Positions 24,972 through 33,718 of a stretch of DNA of 64,000 nt are shown in pieces (position 1 is the stretch's first letter; every line of letters starts with the position of its first letter). Origin of the DNA: Clostridium tetanomorphum. Its GTDB lineage: Bacteria > Bacillota > Clostridia > Clostridiales > Clostridiaceae. The position numbers were made by a program, and so were the translations under genes. Where the stretch lies: positions 1 to 64,000 of the forward strand of contig NZ_JAGGKA010000012.1 in the NCBI RefSeq assembly GCF_017873215.1, in the 5' to 3' direction. Below the pieces are notes generated by a model. The model was not told the DNA's origin and ran no database searches. It saw nothing but the letters and a program-made list of their open reading frames with translations.

Positions 24972-27317
24972 ATGAATAATGAAGTTAGAATATCTGTAAG
25001 AAATTTAGTGGAATTTATATTAAGAACTGGTGATTTAGACTCTACCTTTATAGGAAGTAGTAGAGCAGTAGATGGGACTAGAATTCATCAAAAGATACAG
25101 AAAAACAAAGGAGAAGATTATTTACCAGAGGTTTCATTAAAGCACACTTTTGAATATAGAGATATGACCATTACATTAGAAGGAAGAGCGGATGGAATAA
25201 TAAAGAATAATGATGAAATAATTATAGATGAAATAAAAAGCACCACAAGAGATATAGAAGGAATAGATGAAAATTATAATCCATTACATATGGCACAGGT
25301 AAAATGTTATGCCTATATATATGCAAAACAAAACGAGATACCTATTATAGGAGTACAGTTAACTTATTGTCAGGTAGAGACAGGAAAAATTAAATATATA
25401 TTAAATGAGTATTCTCTAAAGGAATTAGAGAGCTTTTTTTATTCATTAATAGAAAAATATTATGTTTGGGCAAAATTTACCAAAGATTGGTCAGAAAAGA
25501 GAGATAAAAGCATAAAGGAATTAACTTTTCCTTTTTTACATTATAGGCGTGGTCAAAGGGAATTAGCTGTAGCAGTATATAGAACTATTTCTCAGAAGAA
25601 AAATATATTTTTGCAAGCTCCAACAGGCATAGGGAAGACTATATCTACCATATTTCCAGGAGTAAAGGCTGTGGGAGAAAAGTTAATATCTAAGATATTT
25701 TATTTAACCGCTAAGACTATAACCTCTTCTGTAGCATTAGAAGCTTTCAATAAAATGGAGGGTAAAGGACTACAATTTAAAGTTGCAACTATTACTGCTA
25801 AGGATAAGATATGTTTCAAAGATAAACCTACTTGTAATGGAGAACAATGTGAATTTGCTAAAGGACATTTTGATAGAGTAAATGAAGTTATAATGAAAAT
25901 ACTTAAAAGGGAAAATTTAATTAATAGGATTGTTATAGAGAAATATTCTAAAGAATACAAAGTATGTCCTTTTGAATTATCACTGGATTTAACACTTTGG
26001 GCAGATTGTGTTATATGTGATTATAATTATGTGTTTGATCCTAGAGTGTATTTAAAGAGGTTTTTTGATGCAGGTAAGGAAGATTATTTATTTTTAATAG
26101 ATGAAGCACATAATTTAGTAGATAGAGGAAGAGAGATGTTCTCTGCTGAATTAACTAAAGAAGAATTTTTAAATGGAAAAAAACTAACAAAAAATTCTTC
26201 TTCAAAGCTTTATAAGATATTTAATAAATTGAATTCCTATATGTTAGACATGAATAAAAAATGTAATGAAGATGGTTTTTATATGCAGAAGGAAGAGCCA
26301 TTAGAAATATATCCTTATTTGAGAAATTTAGTTAATGAAGGAGAGGAATGGTTAAAGGGAAATGAAAAAGGAGAAGGTTATGAAGAAATATTACAAATCT
26401 ATTTTAATGTTTTAGCTTTTTTAAGGATTAGTGAATTTTATGATGGAAAATTTGTAACTTACGTTGAAAAAGAAGGTAAAAATTCAAAATTGAAATTATT
26501 CTGTTTGAATCCAGCTAATCTTTTAAATATGGCAATAAAGAGAGGAAGGTCTGGAATATTTTTTTCTGCTACTTTAACTCCTATAAAATATTTTAAAGAT
26601 ATTTTAGGCGGGGATAAAGATGATTATTCCATGAGGTTTGAATCGCCTTTTTCTATAAAAAATAGAGCATTAATGATAGCATCTAATATATCTACTAGAT
26701 ATAAAAACAGAGAAAATAGTGTAAGAAAAATAGTAGACTATATAAAAGCTTTTATAAAAATTAAAAAGGGAAATTATTTAGTATTTTTTCCATCTTATAA
26801 ATATATGGATATGGTATTAGAAGTGTTTGAAAAAGAATATAATGATGTAAAAATTATTGTGCAAAATTCTTTTATGAAAGAAGAAGAAAGGGAAGAATTT
26901 TTAAATAACTTTTATGAAGAAGGAGAAAAAACTTTAGTGGCTTTTTCAGTACTTGGAGGCATATTTTCAGAAGGCATAGACTTAAAGGGAGAAAGACTTT
27001 CAGGAGCAATTATAGTAGGAGTTGGTCTTCCTCAAATAGGTTTTGAAAGAAATATAATAATGAATCATTTTAATGAAGAAAACAATTGTGGTTATGAGTA
27101 TTCCTATATGTATCCAGGCATGAATAAAGTTCTTCAGGCTGCTGGAAGAGTTATACGTTCAGAGAAGGATATTGGTGCAATTTTGCTTATAGATGACAGA
27201 TTTACAAGCAAAAATTATCAAAAATTATTTCCGAGAGAATGGATGAATAATTTCATAGTTAGAAGTTCAGATGACATAGAAAAAATCTTAGGGGAATTTT
27301 GGAAAAGCAAGAAATAA
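24972..27317 (+). CDS. Cas4-like nuclease fused to a DinG/XPD-type DNA helicase
   Basis: This is a protein of about 781 residues. The N-terminal 180 residues look like a PD-(D/E)XK nuclease of the Cas4/RecB type: GRADGII, DEIKSTTRD (E-x-K) and the QVKCYAY (QxxxY) motif. Then comes a superfamily 2 helicase with Walker A APTGIGKT near residue 216, DEAH near 376, and a set of cysteines between about 279 and 350 that probably hold an Fe-S cluster as in XPD/DinG. The last motif reads QAAGRVIRS. A role in DNA repair is likely. No cas genes are near. An ATG at 24966 is also possible. Confidence 0.82.
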   Translation: MNNEVRISVRNLVEFILRTGDLDSTFIGSSRAVDGTRIHQKIQKNKGEDYLPEVSLKHTFEYRDMTITLEGRADGIIKNNDEIIIDEIKSTTRDIEGIDENYNPLHMAQVKCYAYIYAKQNEIPIIGVQLTYCQVETGKIKYILNEYSLKELESFFYSLIEKYYVWAKFTKDWSEKRDKSIKELTFPFLHYRRGQRELAVAVYRTISQKKNIFLQAPTGIGKTISTIFPGVKAVGEKLISKIFYLTAKTITSSVALEAFNKMEGKGLQFKVATITAKDKICFKDKPTCNGEQCEFAKGHFDRVNEVIMKILKRENLINRIVIEKYSKEYKVCPFELSLDLTLWADCVICDYNYVFDPRVYLKRFFDAGKEDYLFLIDEAHNLVDRGREMFSAELTKEEFLNGKKLTKNSSSKLYKIFNKLNSYMLDMNKKCNEDGFYMQKEEPLEIYPYLRNLVNEGEEWLKGNEKGEGYEEILQIYFNVLAFLRISEFYDGKFVTYVEKEGKNSKLKLFCLNPANLLNMAIKRGRSGIFFSATLTPIKYFKDILGGDKDDYSMRFESPFSIKNRALMIASNISTRYKNRENSVRKIVDYIKAFIKIKKGNYLVFFPSYKYMDMVLEVFEKEYNDVKIIVQNSFMKEEEREEFLNNFYEEGEKTLVAFSVLGGIFSEGIDLKGERLSGAIIVGVGLPQIGFERNIIMNHFNEENNCGYEYSYMYPGMNKVLQAAGRVIRSEKDIGAILLIDDRFTSKNYQKLFPREWMNNFIVRSSDDIEKILGEFWKSKK

Positions 27318-27337
27318 AAAAAAGTTTCATTTTTATA

Positions 27338-27366
27338 TTGACAACTTGTAAAATTCTAAATATAAT
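27338..27366 (+). promoter_or_regulatory. Consensus SigA promoter of the first brnQ T-box
   Basis: TTGACA (27338-27343), a 17-bp spacer and TATAAT (27361-27366) are a perfect match to the vegetative consensus. The same perfect pair occurs before the other two T-box leaders. High constant initiation with control left to the riboswitch would fit. Confidence 0.9.
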
Positions 27367-27725
27367 GAGAGACAATAAATTAAATTCAATAAAGAATTTT
27401 TAAGCTATGACGGAGATAAAATTATCCAATAAGTTGACTACAGAGAACCAATATTTGCTGAGATTTGGTGTTAATGGGATATAATACTCACTCCAGAGCT
27501 TCCTAGTCGAAAAATTTTTGAGTAGACAAGGACGTATACCAACGATATATGGTTAGGGTTAACTTAAAATAATATTGTATGATTAATTTACTGTGTTACA
27601 ATTAGAAGTTGACTTGAAAGAGATGTGATTAGTTTTTAGTCATAAAGTAAGGTGGTACCGCGTAAGTATAGTCTTTCGTCCTTATAATAATAGTTTATTT
27701 ATTAGGATGAAAGGCTTTTTTTATT
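27367..27725 (+). ncRNA. T-box leader with CUC (leucine) specifier, first brnQ
   Basis: The hallmark AAGGTGGTACCGCG lies at 27649-27662. Upstream, stem I carries the specifier segment ATACTCACTCC, with the aligned codon CTC at 27487-27489, read by tRNA-Leu. A terminator stem follows (27671-27682 with 27704-27715) ending in TTTTTTT. Binding of uncharged tRNA-Leu should favour the antiterminator and turn on the branched-chain amino acid transporter. Codon assignment is by alignment with the two other T-boxes here, one of which has ATC at this place. Confidence 0.92.
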
Positions 27726-27866
27726 ACTTGACTTAGTTTTTAGACTATAAAAACTATGTACACAATTTAGATATTTTAAGTTAAAATGCGTTTTTAAATT
27801 TGCATATTGAATATTACTTATGTAATGTGGAATTATTTTAAATTTGAAGAAGGGATGTTGTACTTT

Positions 27867-29174
27867 ATGAAAAAGAATAATAAAGACTTTTTAATTATAG
27901 GCTTTGCACTTTTTGCAATGTTTTTTGGAGCGGGTAACTTAATATTCCCACCATTTTTAGGAAAACAGGTAGGAGATAAGTTTTTATTAGCTAATTTAGG
28001 ATTTGTTATAACTGGAGTAGGATTACCATTCCTTTCTATACTATCTTGTTCTAAGTCTAATGGAAGTTTTGAAGATATGGCAGGGAAAATTAGTAAGACA
28101 TTTGCTATGTTATGTTCTATTGCTATATTTCTCGCTATAGGACCTATGCTAGCAATACCAAGAACAGCAGCTACAACTTATGAATTGACAATACAGCCTA
28201 TGTTTCCATGGATGACACCACTTGTATCTATGATAATCTATTTTTCTATAAATTTATGTTTTGTGTTAAAGTCTTCAAAAATAATTGATAATATAGGAAA
28301 ATTTTTAACTCCAGCACTATTAATTACTCTTTTAACAATAATATTTAAAGGTATATTCTTCCCAATAGGAGAAGTAGCAAACATGAATACAACTTCAGTG
28401 TTTTCAAATTCCTTAATGGAAGGATACCAAACTATGGACGCTTTAGCTGGACTGATGTTTGCCGCAATAATAACTTCTTCAATTACAGATAAAGGGTATA
28501 AAGGGTCAGATGTAATGAGTCTAACTATAAAATCAGGTATTGTTGCAATTTTAGGATTAGCTTTAGTATATGGTGGATTAATGTATTTGGGCGCTCAAAC
28601 AAGTTCAATAATATCTGGAGAAATATCAAAAACAGCTTTATTATTAGAAATATCTAAGAGAAGTTTAGGTGTTTATGGAAGTATGATTATTGGAATAGCT
28701 ATAGGATTAGCTTGTTTTACAACATCAGTAGGATTAATAACAGCAGGATCAAGATTTTTTGAAAAAGTAAGCGGCGGAAAGTTATCTTATAAATTGAATG
28801 CCATAGTGATATCTTTAGTTAGTATAGGTATCGGAAGCTTTGGCGTAGACAAAATAGTAAAAATATCTGTACCAGTGTTATGTATATTATACCCAGTATC
28901 TATAACGTTAGTATTGCTTAATTTATCTAATAAATTATCAGAGAATAGATTTGTTTTAAGAACTACAGTATATACATCTTTAGTTTGCAGTATAATTGAA
29001 ACTCTTCCATCAATAAGTGTAAAGTTAGAATTTGTAAAATCTATAACTAATTTAATACCATTATCAAATATGGGATTTGCATGGGTAATTCCTACAGTAT
29101 TATCTTTAGTAATAGCTTTATCAATTAGTAAAATAAGAGAAGGGAGTTCCCGGAAAGTTGTAGAAAATCAATAA
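27867..29174 (+). CDS. brnQ: Branched-chain amino acid transporter, first copy
   Basis: This is a 435-residue sodium-coupled carrier of the LIVCS family, importing leucine, isoleucine and valine. It has about twelve hydrophobic segments. The N-terminal FALFAMFFGAGNLIFPP is the BrnQ signature, followed by SNSLMEGYQTMDALAGLMFA. It is very similar throughout to the protein at 29587-30891, a tandem paralogue. The ATG at 27867 matches the start of that paralogue; AGAAGGG lies 12 nt upstream and an ATG at 27855 is also in frame. Expression should respond to leucyl-tRNA charging. Confidence 0.92.
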   Translation: MKKNNKDFLIIGFALFAMFFGAGNLIFPPFLGKQVGDKFLLANLGFVITGVGLPFLSILSCSKSNGSFEDMAGKISKTFAMLCSIAIFLAIGPMLAIPRTAATTYELTIQPMFPWMTPLVSMIIYFSINLCFVLKSSKIIDNIGKFLTPALLITLLTIIFKGIFFPIGEVANMNTTSVFSNSLMEGYQTMDALAGLMFAAIITSSITDKGYKGSDVMSLTIKSGIVAILGLALVYGGLMYLGAQTSSIISGEISKTALLLEISKRSLGVYGSMIIGIAIGLACFTTSVGLITAGSRFFEKVSGGKLSYKLNAIVISLVSIGIGSFGVDKIVKISVPVLCILYPVSITLVLLNLSNKLSENRFVLRTTVYTSLVCSIIETLPSISVKLEFVKSITNLIPLSNMGFAWVIPTVLSLVIALSISKIREGSSRKVVENQ

Positions 29175-29207
29175 AATTACAGATATGTAATATATTTTAA
29201 CTTTGTG

Positions 29208-29236
29208 TTGACAAGTGGAAAAAATAACAATATAAT
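29208..29236 (+). promoter_or_regulatory. Consensus SigA promoter of the second brnQ T-box
   Basis: TTGACA (29208-29213), 17 bp, TATAAT (29231-29236). It lies 34 bp after the stop codon of the first brnQ, with no separate terminator between them. Confidence 0.9.
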
Positions 29237-29557
29237 GAAATATGGATAAAAAAGTTTAATATTGTATAATAAGCTATGATAGAGAGAAAAATATTTAGTT
29301 CGTTAACTACAGAGAATCAACGAGTGATGAGAGTTGATGTTAATGAGAATATATAATACTCACTCTAGAGCTTTCTAGTTGAAAGAAATTTTAGTAGACT
29401 AGAACGTAACCAGCGATATATGGATAGGGTTCATATTAAAAGAGTAGCCTTTAAAAAGAGGTATGATTTTTGTTAAATCATAAATAAGGTGGTACCGCGG
29501 AAGCAAAGTCTTTCGTCCTTATAATAAAATTATTATAAGGACGAAAGACTTTTTATT
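29237..29557 (+). ncRNA. T-box leader with CUC (leucine) specifier, second brnQ
   Basis: AAGGTGGTACCGCGG lies at 29486-29500. The specifier segment ATACTCACTCT places CTC at 29359-29361. The terminator is a perfect stem of about 22 bp (around 29505-29526 with 29531-29552) followed by TTTT. The layout is nearly the same as the first leader, so leader and gene were probably duplicated as one unit. Confidence 0.92.
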
Positions 29558-29586
29558 ATTAGAATAAAATTAAGGAGTGTGTGTTC

Positions 29587-30891
29587 ATGAAAAAAACAAC
29601 AAAAGACTTTTTAGTAATAGGACTTGCATTGTTTGCAATGTTTTTTGGAGCAGGAAACCTTATATTTCCTCCTTATTTAGGAAAAGCAATGGGAAGTAAG
29701 TTTTTAATAGCAGCTATAGGATTTGTAATAACTGGAGTGGGACTTCCCTTTTTGGGAATACTTGCTTGTACAAAAACTAATGGTAATTTTGAAGATATGG
29801 CGGGAAAAATAAGTAAAAGATTTGCGATATTATGTTCTATAGCCATTTTTTTAGCCATAGGTCCAATGTTAGCAATACCAAGGACAGCAGCTACAACTTA
29901 TGAAATCACTATACAACCAGTATTTCCATGGATGTCATCATTAGCTTCTATGATATTATATTTTGTATTAAATTTATGTTTTGTTTTAAGACCTTCAAAG
30001 GTTATAGATAATATAGGAAGGTTTCTAACTCCAGCACTTTTAATAACTCTTGCAATAATAATAATAAAAGGAATAGTATATCCAATAGGGACCGTAGAGC
30101 AAACTGGTGTTACATCTGTATTTTCAAATTCTTTAATAGAAGGATATCAAACTATGGATGCTTTAGCTGGACTCATGTTTGCTACAGTAATTACTTCTTC
30201 AGTTTTTCAAAAGGGATATAAAGGGGAAGAAGCTATATCAATAACTATAAAATCTGGATTAGTAGCAATATTAGGACTAGCATTAATATATGGTGGACTA
30301 ATGTATTTAGGGGCACAAACAAGCTCAGTAATATCTGGAGAAATATCAAAGACAGCTTTATTATTAGAAATATCAAGTAGAACTTTAGGGCAGTATGGAG
30401 GCGCAGTTATAGGAATCGCTATGGGGCTTGCTTGCTTTACCACATCAGTAGGATTAATAACAGCAGGATCTAGCTTTTTTGAAAGTGTAAGTAATGGAAA
30501 ATTGCCTTATAAAATAAATGCTATAGTAATATCTATTGTTAGTATAATAATAGGAAATTTTGGTGTAGACAAAATAGTAAAAATATCTGTACCAGTATTA
30601 TGTATATTATATCCTGTATCAATGACATTAGTAGCAATAACTTTAGTTAAAAAACTATCTAAAAATAGTTTTGTATTAAAGATTACAGTATATACTTCTT
30701 TAATATTTAGCATAGTTGAGACTTTACCATCTATGGGGGTTAATTCACAAGCTTTAAAATCTATACTTGCATTTATTCCATTGTCAAGTATGGGATTTGC
30801 TTGGGTTACGCCAACAGTATTGGCACTAATTATTTCTTTAATTATTACTAAAGGAAAAGACAATAGTTCAGAAAAAGCTTTAGAAAATTAA
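29587..30891 (+). CDS. brnQ: Branched-chain amino acid transporter, second copy
   Basis: This is a 434-residue LIVCS-family carrier, paralogous to the protein encoded just upstream. It shares the signature LALFAMFFGAGNLIFPP and SNSLIEGYQTMDALAGLMFA. Differences concentrate in loops and near the C-terminus (TKGKDNSSEKALEN), which suggests a real second transporter and not a recent copy. The ATG at 29587 is chosen because AAGGAG lies 9 nt upstream; a GTG at 29581 is too close to it. Import of leucine, isoleucine or valine is expected. Confidence 0.92.
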   Translation: MKKTTKDFLVIGLALFAMFFGAGNLIFPPYLGKAMGSKFLIAAIGFVITGVGLPFLGILACTKTNGNFEDMAGKISKRFAILCSIAIFLAIGPMLAIPRTAATTYEITIQPVFPWMSSLASMILYFVLNLCFVLRPSKVIDNIGRFLTPALLITLAIIIIKGIVYPIGTVEQTGVTSVFSNSLIEGYQTMDALAGLMFATVITSSVFQKGYKGEEAISITIKSGLVAILGLALIYGGLMYLGAQTSSVISGEISKTALLLEISSRTLGQYGGAVIGIAMGLACFTTSVGLITAGSSFFESVSNGKLPYKINAIVISIVSIIIGNFGVDKIVKISVPVLCILYPVSMTLVAITLVKKLSKNSFVLKITVYTSLIFSIVETLPSMGVNSQALKSILAFIPLSSMGFAWVTPTVLALIISLIITKGKDNSSEKALEN

Positions 30892-30920
30892 AAAAGGACT
30901 TAACATAGATGATAAATAAT

Positions 30921-30970
30921 AAAGAATAAATAATGAATATTTTTTTATATTCATTATTTATTCTTTTTTC
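30921..30970. terminator. Terminator after the second brnQ
   Basis: An AT-rich stem of about 18 bp (30923-30940 with 30947-30964) is followed by TTTTTT. The remaining bases up to 31203 hold the ddl promoter region. Confidence 0.85.
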
Positions 30971-31030
30971 TATATCTATATTTTAAATTTTTACTTTCGT
31001 TAATAAAGGATACATTAGAAAATTTCAGTA

Positions 31031-31058
31031 TTGACATATGAGTTGCCTCCTGTATATT
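31031..31058 (+). promoter_or_regulatory. Possible promoter for ddl
   Basis: TTGACA (31031-31036), a 16-bp spacer and TATATT (31053-31058). A second possible -10, TATAAT, lies at 31111-31116 without a good -35. Which one is used cannot be told from sequence. Confidence 0.45.
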
Positions 31059-31104
31059 TAATAATGGACAATTTAAAAAGATTGCGAAGCACTTTTTTAT
31101 TGTT

Positions 31105-31139
31105 TACCACTATAATGTTAAAATAAACTTACAGTGGTA
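31105..31139 (+). promoter_or_regulatory. Inverted TACCACT/AGTGGTA site before ddl
   Basis: TACCACT (31105-31111) and AGTGGTA (31133-31139) are perfect inverted half-sites, and the first one touches TATAAT. Half-sites of ACCA/TGGT type are common for MocR-family regulators, and a MocR-family gene directly follows ddl. Autoregulatory control of ddl is a reasonable inference. Confidence 0.45.
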
Positions 31140-31203
31140 CTTTAATTATATACTGTTGATGAATAAAATAAAATTGATAAGTTATGTGTTAGGAGGTTTT
31201 TAT

Positions 31204-32109
31204 ATGCAAATAGGAGTTGTAATGGGTGGGATATCCACTGAAAAAGAAGTATCCTACCTAACAGGAAAGTATATTATAGAAAGTTTAGATAAGAGCAAAT
31301 ATGAGGTTTTACCTATTCCTATAAATACAAAGTATGAACTTATTGATGCTGTTAAATGCTTGGAGTTTGCATTTATTGCTTTACATGGTAGTTTTGGAGA
31401 GGATGGAAAAGTTCAGGCGCTACTTGAAACTATAGGAGTTCCGTATTCAGGATCTGGAGTTTTAACAAGTGCTTTATGTATGGACAAGGATATGAGTAAA
31501 AAAATGTTTTTAGCAGAAAAAATACAAACTCCTTGTTGGACGATGATAAAAAAGGAAGAAGAAATAGATTATAATAAAGTAGAGAAGATGGGCTATCCTG
31601 TTATAGTTAAACCTAATAATGGAGGTTCTAGTATAGGAGTAGCTATAGTATACAGCAAAGAAGATTTAAAAAAGGCAGTAAAAGAAGCTTTGGAGTATGA
31701 TGAAGAAGTTATGATAGAAGAATATATAAAAGGGGAAGAAATAACTTGTTGCATGTTAGATAGGGAGGTATTACCCGTACTGTCTATAAAGACAAAAGAA
31801 GAGTTCTTCAATTATTCTTCAAAATATGATGAGAATGGAGCAGAAGAAAAGGTTATAAAACTTCCAGATACTTTACAAAAAAAGGTGGAGGAAATATGTA
31901 TAAAATGTTGGGATAACTTTAAATTGAAAGTCTATGGAAGAATAGATATGATAATAAAGAATGGGGAAGTATATGTTTTAGAAATAAATACACTTCCAGG
32001 AATGACTAAAAATAGTTTATTTCCTAAAAGTGCAGCGGCATATGGACTAAGTTTTAGTGAACTTTTAGATAGGATAATAGAGTCTTCATTGAATATAAAT
32101 AAATTTTGA
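31204..32109 (+). CDS. ddl: D-alanine--D-alanine ligase
   Basis: This is a 301-residue ATP-grasp enzyme that joins two D-alanines for peptidoglycan precursor synthesis. It has the N-terminal [13 protein letters not shown], the ATP-grasp loop [28 protein letters not shown] and the metal and substrate site [24 protein letters not shown] lies 8 nt before the ATG at 31204, which fixes the start; the open frame extends further upstream without support. The stop codon touches the ribosome binding site of a MocR-type regulator gene, so both are one transcript. Confidence 0.95.
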   Translation: MQIGVVMGGISTEKEVSYLTGKYIIESLDKSKYEVLPIPINTKYELIDAVKCLEFAFIALHGSFGEDGKVQALLETIGVPYSGSGVLTSALCMDKDMSKKMFLAEKIQTPCWTMIKKEEEIDYNKVEKMGYPVIVKPNNGGSSIGVAIVYSKEDLKKAVKEALEYDEEVMIEEYIKGEEITCCMLDREVLPVLSIKTKEEFFNYSSKYDENGAEEKVIKLPDTLQKKVEEICIKCWDNFKLKVYGRIDMIIKNGEVYVLEINTLPGMTKNSLFPKSAAAYGLSFSELLDRIIESSLNINKF

Positions 32110-32119
32110 GGTGTTTTAG

Positions 32120-33565
32120 TTGTTTAATAATATAAAATTAAAAGATGGAGAAGTAGCATATATTCAAATATACAATTATATGAAAGAAATAATAGAGAAT
32201 GGTATGTTGCCATCAGGAAGCAAATTACTTTCTACAAGGGAAATGTCAACTATGATGAAAGTAAGTCGTAATACTATAATGAAAGTGTATGAAATGTTAG
32301 AGGATAATGCATTAGTATATACTGAAAAAGGAAAAGGAACTTTTGTAGAGAAGGTTGATGTAAATAAAAATAAGGATTGGAATATAAATTGGATTACTAA
32401 AATAAGTAACCATGCTAAAGTTGCAGAACAATTGGATATTATGAAACATGAGCAAATTTATAAAAAAGGTATGATTTCTTTTAAAAGTATAGCGCCAGAT
32501 GAAAGCCTTTTTGATGTGGAAGAATTAAAAAGAGCATTTTTAAACAGAATGGCTTTAGAAGGAGAAAAAATATTAAATTATGGATATGCTAAAGGCTATA
32601 AACCTCTTATAGATTTTTTAATAGAATACATGGAGGAAAAAGGGGTTAATACTAAAGGAAAAAGTATAATCATAACTAATGGTTTCACTGAAGGATTTGA
32701 TATAGCATTATCTTCTTTAACAGAGAGAGGAGATAATATATTATGTGAAAACCCTACTCATAATACTTCTATTAAATTAATGAGATTGTATGAACTAAAT
32801 ATAATAGGAGCAAATATTAATGAGGAAGGAATAGATTTAGAAGATTTAGATAAAAAACTTCAGGAAAATAAGATAAAGCTAGCTTATATTATCCCTTCTT
32901 ACCACAATCCTACAGGAATGGTTATGTCTTCAGAAAAAAGAGAAAAGGTTTATAATATACTAAAGAAATATAATGTTCCTATAATTGAAGATGGATTTAA
33001 TGAAGAATTACAGCATTTAGGCACTCATATTGCACCAATAGCAGGGATAAGTGGAGAAGAAAATTCTGTAGTTTATATAGGAAGCTTATCTAAAATACTT
33101 TTCCCAGGAATGAGAATAGGATGGATATTTGGGGATAGTGAACTTATTGATGTTTTAGAAAGTGTTAAAAGAAGTAGAAATATACATACTTCTTTTCTAG
33201 ATCAGGCAATTTTATATGAGTATATGAAAAGTGGATCTTTTGAAAAATATGTTAAAAAGGCTAGAAATATATATAAAGAAAAATATGAATTAGCTAAAAA
33301 ACTTTCACAAGAGTATATACCAAATGAATTTGTTTTAGGAGATGGAGGATTATATTTATTTATAAAACTAAAAAATATAAATTCTAGACAACTACTTAGT
33401 GAATGTATAAAAAGAGGAGTAATTTTTACACCAGGAGATATATTTTATACAGATGGTAGAGGAAAAAATTCTTTAAGATTAGGATTTTCTAGACTTACAC
33501 TGGAGGATATAGAAAAAGGTATAAAAATAATAGGGGAACAGGCAAAAATGTTAAAATATAGGTAA
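32120..33565 (+). CDS. MocR-type GntR regulator with aminotransferase domain (DdlR-like)
   Basis: This is a 481-residue regulator. Residues about 10-80 form a winged helix of GntR type (GSKLLSTREMSTMMKVSRNT). The remainder is a fold-type I aminotransferase domain with the PLP-binding lysine in YIGSLSKILFPGMRIGW. It starts with TTG at 32120, with GAGGTG 6 nt upstream overlapping the ddl stop codon. MocR proteins sense PLP adducts of amino acids. A MocR regulator of ddl (DdlR) has been described in Brevibacillus, so control of D-alanine ligase is the likely role here. Confidence 0.85.
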   Translation: MFNNIKLKDGEVAYIQIYNYMKEIIENGMLPSGSKLLSTREMSTMMKVSRNTIMKVYEMLEDNALVYTEKGKGTFVEKVDVNKNKDWNINWITKISNHAKVAEQLDIMKHEQIYKKGMISFKSIAPDESLFDVEELKRAFLNRMALEGEKILNYGYAKGYKPLIDFLIEYMEEKGVNTKGKSIIITNGFTEGFDIALSSLTERGDNILCENPTHNTSIKLMRLYELNIIGANINEEGIDLEDLDKKLQENKIKLAYIIPSYHNPTGMVMSSEKREKVYNILKKYNVPIIEDGFNEELQHLGTHIAPIAGISGEENSVVYIGSLSKILFPGMRIGWIFGDSELIDVLESVKRSRNIHTSFLDQAILYEYMKSGSFEKYVKKARNIYKEKYELAKKLSQEYIPNEFVLGDGGLYLFIKLKNINSRQLLSECIKRGVIFTPGDIFYTDGRGKNSLRLGFSRLTLEDIEKGIKIIGEQAKMLKYR

Positions 33566-33570
33566 ACATC

Positions 33571-33600
33571 AGCTGTTGTTAATTTGACAACAGCTTCTTT
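33571..33600 (+). terminator. Terminator of the ddl operon
   Basis: AGCTGTTGT (33571-33579) pairs with ACAACAGCT (33587-33595), followed by TCTTTTT. It begins only 6 nt after the MocR-type gene. Confidence 0.85.
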
Positions 33601-33656
33601 TTATGTCTATTATTTTATTGGTTTAACATAATAAATTATTAAAATAATTACAAATA

Positions 33657-33686
33657 TTTACAAAACATTATAGGAAGGATTATAAT
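33657..33686 (+). promoter_or_regulatory. Promoter of the amidohydrolase-AbgT operon
   Basis: TTTACA (33657-33662), an 18-bp spacer and TATAAT (33681-33686). It lies 32 bp upstream of the ATG. Confidence 0.6.
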
Positions 33687-33718
33687 GAATTCAATATAGT
33701 GTTAAAGGGGGCAAAATT

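Noticed and set aside
24972-27317. Evidence for a CRISPR-Cas locus from the Cas4-like domain
   Set aside because: There are no cas1/cas2 or effector genes and no repeat-spacer array in the window; the nuclease is fused to a repair-type helicase.
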